A stretch of 5,065 nucleotides of DNA from NCBI GenBank assembly GCA_002454415.1, contig DKIT01000072.1, positions 13,230 through 18,294 of the forward strand. Reading direction: 5' to 3'. This DNA is from Sphingobacterium sp. UBA6711 (GTDB lineage Bacteria > Bacteroidota > Bacteroidia > Sphingobacteriales > Sphingobacteriaceae). The number at the start of each line of letters is the position of its first letter. Within the stretch, counting starts at the first letter, position 1. Shown here piece by piece: positions 1 through 5,065 of this stretch. The position numbers and the translations under genes were made by a program. The notes beneath the pieces are model-generated. The model was not told the origin of the DNA. It ran no database searches and saw nothing but the letters and a program-made list of their open reading frames with translations.

Positions 1-786
1 CTGTTTTGTGATTTCATTTTGCGGATTTAGTAAAACCTGCTCTGTTGGACCAAACTCAAGTATTTCTCCACCATAAACAAAAATAATATAATCAGAGACC
101 CCTCTTGCTTGCCGCAATATATGAGTCACTAAAACTATCGTATAATCTTTCTTCAATTCAATCAATAGCTCCTCGATTTTTGCAGTAGACAGCGGATCTA
201 ACGCTGACGTAGACTCATCGCCAAGTATAATTTCAGGTTCTACAGCCAGTCCTCTTGCCAGACAAAGCCTTTGCTGTTGACCTATTGACAAGCCAGCGGC
301 AGAATGTCCAAGACGGTCCTTGACTTCGTCCCATAGCGCCACATTTCGCAATTGCCTTTCCACAATCTTGTCCAATTCGTTTTTGCTTCGAGTACCATGT
401 ATACGAGGCCCATACGCCACATTATCATAAATCGACATTGGTAATGGGTAAGGTTTTTGGGACAAAAGCCCCATTTTCTTACGAATATGTGTGACCTCAG
501 CATGCTTATCATAGATATCCTCCCCATTAACAAGTACTGACCCCGTTATTTCAACGCCCTTAGTATCGTCTACTAATCGATTAAGCGTCTTCAATAGCGT
601 GGTTTTTCCGCAGCCAGAAGGGCCAATAATAGAGGTTACACTATTGTTAGGCAGAGCGAGATTAATATTTTTGAGTATATGTCGGCCATCGATATAAACA
701 TTAAGATCCTTGATTTTGATGTGCGGATCGCTTAACGAATGCACTAGCGACGATTCTTTTGTTTCGATTGAAGGATATGGGTGCAT
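1..786 (-). CDS. pstB: Phosphate-type ABC transporter ATP-binding protein PstB (3' end cut by window edge)
   Basis: This is the cytoplasmic ATPase that powers import through PstC-PstA. The reading frame is open from the ATG at 786 to the window edge (262 codons). Numbering from that ATG, the Walker A motif GPSGCGKTT is at 55-63, the Q-loop Gln (LSQKPYPLP) at about 110, the ABC signature LSIGQQQRL at 166-174, Walker B with DE at 190-191, the D-loop SALDP just after it, and the H-loop His (VTH) at 222. PstB proteins are about 250-260 residues and end shortly after a segment like the final NPQNEITKQ, so only a few residues should be missing. Two starts are possible. The ATG at 786 overlaps pstA by 43 bp. 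A GTG at 744 shares one base with the pstA stop (TAGTG) and gives an N-terminus closer to E. coli PstB. Neither has a Shine-Dalgarno site. Unusual points are Ile in the signature (LSIGQ for LSGGQ) and Ser after the catalytic Glu (DES for DEP). Family assignment is secure; the start is not. Confidence 0.93.
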   Translation of the reverse strand, partial: MHPYPSIETKESSLVHSLSDPHIKIKDLNVYIDGRHILKNINLALPNNSVTSIIGPSGCGKTTLLKTLNRLVDDTKGVEITGSVLVNGEDIYDKHAEVTHIRKKMGLLSQKPYPLPMSIYDNVAYGPRIHGTRSKNELDKIVERQLRNVALWDEVKDRLGHSAAGLSIGQQQRLCLARGLAVEPEIILGDESTSALDPLSTAKIEELLIELKKDYTIVLVTHILRQARGVSDYIIFVYGGEILEFGPTEQVLLNPQNEITKQ

Positions 787-1595
787 ACTACGATAATTAA
801 AATAATGATTGTTAAAACGAGGGCCGAAGCATACGCTCGACCCTGTACTTCAGGAATAGGGCTGCTTAACTGAAAAAAGATAGCCAACGGCAATGTTGCC
901 GCCGGTTCATCAATATATTTTGGAAGGTTATCACTAAAACCCGTTGTCAACAAAACTCCCGCAACATCGCCAATAGCACGTCCAAAGGCAAGCAGAATAG
1001 CGGTGAGTAATCCCGTACGGATACTTCTTAACATAACCTTTGCCAATTCCCAACGTGTAGTACCTAACGAAAGGGTCACATTCTTTAGATCTTCAGGAAT
1101 TGTTTTGATCAATTCGTCAACCGTCCGTACGACAATCGGAATTGTGAGTAATGTCACTGTAATAATTCCTCCTAATAACGATGCTCGAATACCGAGGTAT
1201 ACCATAATTCCAAAACCTACGGCACCATACACGATAGAAGGAACACCATACAAAACATCGAACAACAACTTTGAAAACTGCGTAATCCTGGATTTCGCAC
1301 CCAAATAAACATTCAGGTACAAAGAAATCGGAATTCCTATGATTGCAGACAAGGCGGTTGACACTCCAGCTAAATAAAGAGACCCTAAGATAGCATTCAG
1401 AATCCCACCTTCTTTTCCGATATAAAACCCGCCTTTAGGCAGCTGACTTATCATCCCCCAGCTGAGATAAGGAAGTCCTTTATACAAAATAGTTCCCACA
1501 ATAAAAAAGAGAGAAGCTGTGACTGTAATCCCTGATAGGTGCATAAAACCTTTAGCAACTTTTTCGCTCAATAACCTTTTTTTTGTATTATCCAT
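744..1595 (-). CDS. pstA: Phosphate-type ABC transporter permease PstA
   Basis: This is one of the two inner-membrane permeases that form the translocation path with PstC. The 283-residue length is normal for PstA. About six hydrophobic segments are visible, near 18-38, 65-95, 110-135, 138-157, 195-218 and 254-275. The cytoplasmic EAA-type coupling loop that contacts PstB lies at about 168-190 (EDLKNVTLSLGTTRWE). The channel segment reads GRAIGD at 205-210, where well-studied PstA and PstC proteins have RAxGE, so the acidic residue is Asp rather than Glu. The C-terminal part (EPAATLPLAIFFQLSSP, then EVQGRAYASAL) is a strong Pst-permease signature. The ATG lies inside the end of pstC (8-bp overlap, ATGGATAA), which implies translational coupling. 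A good Shine-Dalgarno-like GGAGGG precedes it by 8 nt and supports this start. The TAG stop abuts or overlaps pstB. Confidence 0.95.
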   Translation of the reverse strand: MDNTKKRLLSEKVAKGFMHLSGITVTASLFFIVGTILYKGLPYLSWGMISQLPKGGFYIGKEGGILNAILGSLYLAGVSTALSAIIGIPISLYLNVYLGAKSRITQFSKLLFDVLYGVPSIVYGAVGFGIMVYLGIRASLLGGIITVTLLTIPIVVRTVDELIKTIPEDLKNVTLSLGTTRWELAKVMLRSIRTGLLTAILLAFGRAIGDVAGVLLTTGFSDNLPKYIDEPAATLPLAIFFQLSSPIPEVQGRAYASALVLTIIILIIVVCTHILQSKQKNRR

Positions 1596-2484
1596 GCTGA
1601 ACGCCCTCCAATCGTCTCAATATCAGACGCGATATTAGATTAAAAACAAATATGATCACAAACAACAGTAGCGCGGAGAACATCAGAGCCGATTCGTAAA
1701 GAGGAATAGACATCATCTCACCAAAATTATTGGCTATTAATGCAGGGATAGGGTAACCCGCATCAAATATAGAAGTAGGTACTTTCGCGACGTTTCCACA
1801 AACCATTAAGACAGCTATCGTTTCTCCAAAAGCTCGAGAGGTCGACAAAACAATGGCAGCAACAATTCCCGGTCTGGCTTTTTTCAGAATGACATGTTTG
1901 ATGGTATCCCATTTTGTCGCACCTAAAGATAACGAAGCTGCTTTTAATTCATATGGAATTGTCTGAAGCACCTCAACCATGATGGAAATCATAATTGGAA
2001 ATATCATTACAGCTAATACAATACCACCTGCAAGAACAGAATAACCTGACGTAACAACCCCAAAGACCGGAGCAATATAGAACTGAATTAGGGGCACAAT
2101 AAACAATACTCCCCAAACACCATAAAGCACGGGCGGTATCGCCGCCAAAATATTGACCAAAGGTAGCATCATATTCTTTAAGGCATCCGAAGCATATTCA
2201 GTCAAATAAACAGCCGTCAATATACATAGCGGAATGGATATGACAAGTGAAATTAAAGTAACCGCGAGCGTACCCGCAATAAAAGGCAAAAAGCCAAACG
2301 ACCCCTTCATTGGCGACCATACCTTATCAGTCAGCAACTGAAAGATATTACTGTATTCAAATAATGGTATTGATTTTATGGTTAAGCCAACTGCGATTAT
2401 CACCACCACTGAAAGAGAAATCAGCAGTAGGAGTAGGGTTGATCGCTTAACCAATGTATCTTTAAAGAGGCGGATATTTAGCAT
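1588..2484 (-). CDS. pstC: Phosphate-type ABC transporter permease PstC
   Basis: This is the partner inner-membrane permease of PstA. The 298 residues are within the usual range for PstC. Hydrophobic segments lie near 15-37, 66-95, 105-132, 150-172, 206-230 and 264-289. The characteristic PstC pre-TM2 motif WSPMKGSFGFLPFIAGTL is at 56-73. The IPPVLYGVWG segment is at 116-125. The EAA coupling loop is at about 178-200 (YELKAASLSLGATKWDTIK). The channel motif SRAFGET at 216-222 keeps the Arg and Glu that are conserved in PstC and important for transport in E. coli. The ATG at 2484 follows the pstS TAG by a single nucleotide. There is no clear Shine-Dalgarno site, so initiation probably depends on termination of pstS translation or on the A/T-rich start context common in Bacteroidota. 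The 3' end overlaps pstA by 8 bp. I see nothing broken or missing. Confidence 0.96.
   Translation of the reverse strand: MLNIRLFKDTLVKRSTLLLLLISLSVVVIIAVGLTIKSIPLFEYSNIFQLLTDKVWSPMKGSFGFLPFIAGTLAVTLISLVISIPLCILTAVYLTEYASDALKNMMLPLVNILAAIPPVLYGVWGVLFIVPLIQFYIAPVFGVVTSGYSVLAGGIVLAVMIFPIMISIMVEVLQTIPYELKAASLSLGATKWDTIKHVILKKARPGIVAAIVLSTSRAFGETIAVLMVCGNVAKVPTSIFDAGYPIPALIANNFGEMMSIPLYESALMFSALLLFVIIFVFNLISRLILRRLEGVQHG
1604..1609 (-). promoter_or_regulatory. Shine-Dalgarno-like GGAGGG before pstA
   Basis: On the minus strand GGAGGG lies 8 nt before the pstA ATG, inside the last codons of pstC (Leu-Glu-Gly). It supports the chosen pstA start. It stands out because the other starts in this window lack one, but the bases are also coding, so it may be fortuitous. 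Confidence 0.45.
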
Positions 2485-2485
2485 G

Positions 2486-3457
2486 CTATAACTTATTAAG
2501 TTCTTCTTTTATCAATGTTTCATTTAAGGGTACATAGCCATTCTCAAGGAGTAGCGATTGCGCCTGTTTTTGGAGCACAAAGGAAATAAATTCCTTTAGT
2601 AGAAGAGATTGGGTCTTTTGCTTTGTTACGAAAGTGAGCTCTCTCGATGGCGGGGCAGGGTACTTACCGGTAGCCACAGCATCCGTTAATTCGGACAGGC
2701 TACCATAAAACTGCTCCTCCACGTCAGCTCGACCATTTTTATTGAGATCTAGCGGAACAACACCAATACGGTCAAAAACCTTATTGGTCTTTAGATTATA
2801 GACGTAATTAATGTTATTGAATCCAATCCCATAAATATCATCTTTAATCGCTTGTGCAATCCCCGGATCGCCAAAGATGCCAATACCTTGAAGGTCTTCC
2901 TGTCTATGGCTAAAAAATTTGGCCCAGGTTTCAGCAGCGCCAGCAGCATCCGAACGCACATACACATTGATCGGATCAGGTGTAAATTGGGGATCAATTT
3001 GTTTCCATGTGCTATATTTCCGATTAACAAAAATATCAGCCAATTCATCGCGACTCAGGCCACGACTCAATATAGCATGATAGTTTGGATTACCGGGGTT
3101 GATTGTACAAATAACAGCATCTTTGGCAACAATAATTGGAATCGCGCCGCTTTTTAATTCCTGTTCATGAAGATCCCTAGAGACCATTCCAATGTCAACC
3201 ATCCCCGTAAGCACATCAGCGATTCCTTTTCCAGCGCCCCCGGCTGAAATATTGAAACGGACATTAGGGTGTATTTTTTTAAAATCTTCACTCCAAACAA
3301 CGACCAAAGGATAAAGTGCAAAAGCACCAGACAACGAAATATTGCCTTCAAAACCCCGTTCCTTACTGTAACCATTTTTTACTTTAGGCGCGCAGGAAGT
3401 TATTTCAAACACAATTATAAAACTTAGAATCAGCACTATAAAACACTTTTTTATCAT
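2486..3457 (-). CDS. pstS: PstS-like periplasmic oxyanion (phosphate)-binding lipoprotein
   Basis: This is the solute-binding component of the importer encoded downstream, and the first gene of the operon. The 323-residue protein starts with a lipoprotein signal peptide: MIKK, a hydrophobic core at about 6-17, and lipobox ITSC with the lipidated Cys at 22. The residues after Cys22 (APKVKNG) do not show the acidic surface-export signal of Bacteroidota, so it probably faces the periplasm. The PstS-type fold is recognisable from LSGAFALYP at 42-50, SAGGAGKGI at 71-79, VDIGMVSRDL at 87-96, YVRSDAAGAAETWA at 166-179, YGIGFNNINYVY at 209-220 and a C-terminal LLENGYVPL. Hand alignment to E. coli PstS keeps the Arg (R168) and Gly (G173) ligands but replaces several others (A75, S93, A172, A174). 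A 12-residue EF-hand-like loop lies at 237-248. Phosphate is the default substrate by operon context; another oxyanion cannot be excluded. The ATG is the only sensible start because it precedes a complete signal peptide. Confidence 0.93.
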   Translation of the reverse strand: MIKKCFIVLILSFIIVFEITSCAPKVKNGYSKERGFEGNISLSGAFALYPLVVVWSEDFKKIHPNVRFNISAGGAGKGIADVLTGMVDIGMVSRDLHEQELKSGAIPIIVAKDAVICTINPGNPNYHAILSRGLSRDELADIFVNRKYSTWKQIDPQFTPDPINVYVRSDAAGAAETWAKFFSHRQEDLQGIGIFGDPGIAQAIKDDIYGIGFNNINYVYNLKTNKVFDRIGVVPLDLNKNGRADVEEQFYGSLSELTDAVATGKYPAPPSRELTFVTKQKTQSLLLKEFISFVLQKQAQSLLLENGYVPLNETLIKEELNKL

Positions 3458-3501
3458 TACACCTAATAGTCTACAGGTTTTGTATATTAAATTTTATATG
3501 G

Positions 3502-3519
3502 CAAATATATATTAATTTG
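3502..3519. repeat. Imperfect 18-bp palindrome overlapping the pst -7 element
   Basis: The outer arms CAAAT (3502-3506) and ATTTG (3515-3519) are perfectly complementary, and 7 of 9 pairs match across the 18 bp, centred between 3510 and 3511. It covers the putative minus-strand -7 element and lies just upstream of the plus-strand promoter. It could be an operator, but the composition is almost pure A/T, so chance is a real alternative. Confidence 0.35.
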
Positions 3520-3534
3520 GTAGATATTGTAGAA
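3502..3534 (-). promoter_or_regulatory. Candidate Bacteroidota-type promoter for the pst operon
   Basis: On the minus strand, TATATTTG (3509 to 3502) matches TAnnTTTG exactly. The best -33 candidate is a weak TTC (3534 to 3532) at 22-nt spacing; no TTG lies at a suitable distance. A weak upstream element is what one would expect if the promoter needs an activator, but no PhoB-type direct repeats were recognisable. The leader to pstS would be about 38 nt. Confidence 0.42.
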
Positions 3535-3559
3535 TATTAAAAAAATATTTTTACATTTG
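3527..3559 (+). promoter_or_regulatory. Candidate Bacteroidota-type promoter for the sulfite reductase gene
   Basis: TACATTTG at 3552-3559 matches the Bacteroidota -7 consensus TAnnTTTG exactly. A TTG at 3527-3529, 22 nt upstream, fits the -33 element within the usual 17-23 nt spacing. Transcription would begin near 3565 and leave a leader of about 38 nt. The region is AT-rich, so a chance match is possible. Confidence 0.55.
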
Positions 3560-3575
3560 ACTTCGAGAAAAGAAT

Positions 3576-3599
3576 ACTAAATCAATAGATTTTATTAGT
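3576..3599 (+). repeat. Small bulged inverted repeat in the sulfite reductase leader
   Basis: ACTAAATC (3576-3583) can pair with GAT (3588-3590) and TTAGT (3595-3599) around an AATA loop (3584-3587), with TTTA (3591-3594) bulged out. It ends 3 nt before the start codon. It is A/T-rich and weak, so any effect on translation is speculative. Confidence 0.25.
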
Positions 3600-3602
3600 T
3601 TT

Positions 3603-5065
3603 ATGCAAAGCTTCCGCACAGAATTAGAAAACCCAATCGTGGAAAGGGAAATTATCGAACTTGAGAAAAAGATTCGATTATTCCATGAAGGCAAAATCGC
3701 TGACGAGAAATTTAGATCGTTGCGTTTGGCTAGGGGAGTATATGGACAAAGACAACCTGGGGTTCAAATGGTTCGTATAAAACTTCCATTTGGAAAAGTT
3801 ACATTTAAGCAATTGATTAAAATTGCGGCGATATCGGATGAATATGCAAGCCGTAATCTCCATCTTACCACACGTCAAGATATACAGATCCATTATGTAA
3901 GTCTAGATCGTACACCGGAACTCTGGTCTAAATTGGCAGAAGACGACATCACTTTACGTGAAGCATGTGGTAATACAGTCCGCAATGTGACAGCTTCGCC
4001 CACTTCGGGTATTGACCCGAAGGAGCCCTTTGACGTATCCCCGTATGCACAAGCGACATTTGAATATTTTTTGCGCAATCCCGTTTGCGCTGAGATGGGA
4101 AGAAAGTTCAAAATGTCTTTTTCTGCCAGTGATGACGACACCGCGTTTTCTTATATCCATGACCTTGGCTTTATTCCAAAACTAAAAACGATTGATGGGA
4201 AAGAATCTCGTGGATTTAAAGTACTGTTAGGTGGAGGATTAGGATCACAACCTTTTCTGGCGTCGGTCACAGACGAATTCCTTCCAGAGGACGAACTTAT
4301 TCCATATATAGAAGCAACACTTCGCGTATTTGATCGCTATGGCGAAAGAAATAACAGAAATAAGGCACGTTTCAAATATCTTATTCAAAAATTAGGTTTA
4401 GAAGAGGTTTTAAAGTTAATTGAAGCAGAGAAAATTGCAACGAAAGTTAAAAGACTGCCAATTGACCAATCCAAAATTGAACAACCACTAGCTCCCGATG
4501 ACAGTCAGTTATTGCCGATTGATCTAGAAAGTGACCTTGGCTACCAGGTCTGGAAAAAAACAAACACTTTTGAACAGAAACAAGCAGGCTACTTCGGCGT
4601 CTTTGTACGGGTATCTACCGGCGATATTGGCACAGATAAAGCGCGTGCACTGGTTGCAGGTGTTTCATCTTTGGTAGCTGATGATATCCGAATCACTCAA
4701 AACCAAAGCTTATTGCTAAAATACGCGACCGAAAAATCACTGCCACATATCTATCAATTACTTCGATCACTAGATCTTGCACAGATCGGTTTCGACAGTA
4801 CCGCAGATGTAACGACCTGTCCTGGTACAGACACTTGCAATCTCGGGATTTCAAACAGCACAGAAATGGCTCGTGTTATTGAGTCTTATATCACTGAATT
4901 CCATCAAGATTTCGTTTTTAATCGAGACCTGAAAATCAAAATTTCTGGCTGTATGAATTCTTGTGGCCAACATGGACTAGCCCATATCGGCTTTCATGGA
5001 AGCTCCGTCAAAGCGGAAGGTAAGGTAGTCCCTGCGGCACAAGTCATGCTTGGTGGCGGAACAAT
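3603..5065 (+). CDS. Assimilatory sulfite reductase / nitrite reductase, siroheme- and [4Fe-4S]-dependent (3' end cut by window edge)
   Basis: This cytoplasmic hemoprotein performs a six-electron reduction, most likely of sulfite to sulfide for cysteine synthesis; nitrite to ammonia is the alternative. The window holds 487 codons of a family about 700 residues long in Bacteroidota, so roughly 200 C-terminal residues are missing. The order is a first ferredoxin-like half-domain (about 49-115), a first siroheme/Fe-S domain (about 118-270), a helical linker, a second ferredoxin-like half-domain (about 335-395), and the second siroheme/Fe-S domain, which is cut. Residues matching E. coli SiR anion-binding side chains are present: R91 (TTRQ), R127 (GNTVRN), and K168 and K170 (RKFK). 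The four cluster and siroheme cysteines are C406-x5-C412 and C450-x3-C454, the last being the expected bridging ligand. The start is the first ATG after an in-frame TGA at 3558-3560 and lies about 40 nt from a good -7 element, with no Shine-Dalgarno site. It is transcribed divergently from pstS. Substrate is not settled from sequence, so I give no symbol. Confidence 0.93.
   Translation, partial: MQSFRTELENPIVEREIIELEKKIRLFHEGKIADEKFRSLRLARGVYGQRQPGVQMVRIKLPFGKVTFKQLIKIAAISDEYASRNLHLTTRQDIQIHYVSLDRTPELWSKLAEDDITLREACGNTVRNVTASPTSGIDPKEPFDVSPYAQATFEYFLRNPVCAEMGRKFKMSFSASDDDTAFSYIHDLGFIPKLKTIDGKESRGFKVLLGGGLGSQPFLASVTDEFLPEDELIPYIEATLRVFDRYGERNNRNKARFKYLIQKLGLEEVLKLIEAEKIATKVKRLPIDQSKIEQPLAPDDSQLLPIDLESDLGYQVWKKTNTFEQKQAGYFGVFVRVSTGDIGTDKARALVAGVSSLVADDIRITQNQSLLLKYATEKSLPHIYQLLRSLDLAQIGFDSTADVTTCPGTDTCNLGISNSTEMARVIESYITEFHQDFVFNRDLKIKISGCMNSCGQHGLAHIGFHGSSVKAEGKVVPAAQVMLGGGT

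Noticed and set aside
282..533. Minus-strand open frame of 83 codons within pstB
   Set aside because: It is an alternative frame of pstB, which has all ATPase motifs in its own frame.
1003..1308. Plus-strand open frame of 101 codons inside pstA
   Set aside because: It is antisense to a well-conserved permease and resembles no protein I recognise.
2852..3157. Plus-strand open frame of 101 codons inside pstS
   Set aside because: It is antisense to the recognisable binding-protein motifs, with no separate promoter or start context.
2791..3375. Two further minus-strand open frames (2791-3048 and 3154-3375) within pstS
   Set aside because: They are out-of-frame shadows of pstS; the lipobox and ligand-region motifs lie in the main frame.
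3459..3464. AGGTGT as a Shine-Dalgarno site for pstS
   Set aside because: It lies only about 2 nt from the ATG, too close to act as a normal ribosome binding site.
3533..3550. AATATT repeated around an A-run between the two promoters
   Set aside because: AATATT is self-complementary and expected by chance in such AT-rich DNA; it was not kept as a separate operator.
3458..3602. Pho box for phosphate-starvation control
   Set aside because: No direct repeats resembling a CTGTCAT-type or other PhoB site were found by eye on either strand.
3678..4160. Three minus-strand open frames opposite the sulfite reductase
   Set aside because: They are antisense to conserved reductase motifs (TTRQ, CGNTVRN, RKFK) and have no recognisable product.

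Overview
The window most likely comes from a member of the phylum Bacteroidota, perhaps close to the Sphingobacterium/Pedobacter group. Three things suggest this. The sulfite reductase on the right has the wording of the Bacteroidota assimilatory enzyme. The 145-bp intergenic region carries Bacteroidota-type -7 elements (TAnnTTTG) on both strands. Most starts lack a convincing Shine-Dalgarno sequence. The genus is inference only.

Layout. From 3457 leftwards on the minus strand runs a tight four-gene operon, pstS-pstC-pstA-pstB. It encodes a high-affinity phosphate-type ABC importer: a lipoprotein solute-binding protein, two inner-membrane permeases and an ATPase. Junctions are a 1-nt gap (S/C), an 8-nt overlap (C/A), and either a 1-nt TAGTG overlap or a 43-nt overlap (A/B, depending on the pstB start). 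pstB runs off the left edge and probably lacks only its last few residues. From 3603 rightwards on the plus strand is the first 487 codons of a siroheme/[4Fe-4S] sulfite (or nitrite) reductase, which runs off the right edge with all four cofactor cysteines already present. Positions 3458-3602 are a short AT-rich divergent promoter region. There is no gene-free stretch over 300 bases, and I saw no tRNA, rRNA, insertion sequence or CRISPR array.

How they work together. PstS is expected to bind an oxyanion in the periplasm and deliver it to the PstC-PstA channel, driven by PstB. The reductase makes sulfide for cysteine synthesis. The two units are divergently transcribed and share an upstream region, but nothing here proves that they share control.

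What is worth a second look. The transporter is a variant of the textbook Pst system. By hand alignment the binding protein lacks most E. coli PstS phosphate ligands, including the Asp that discriminates phosphate from sulfate, and it has an EF-hand-like loop. PstA has RAIGD in place of RAxGE, and PstB has LSIGQ and DES in place of LSGGQ and DEP. Together these suggest a distinct Pst subfamily whose substrate should not be assumed. I do not see an undescribed system beyond this.
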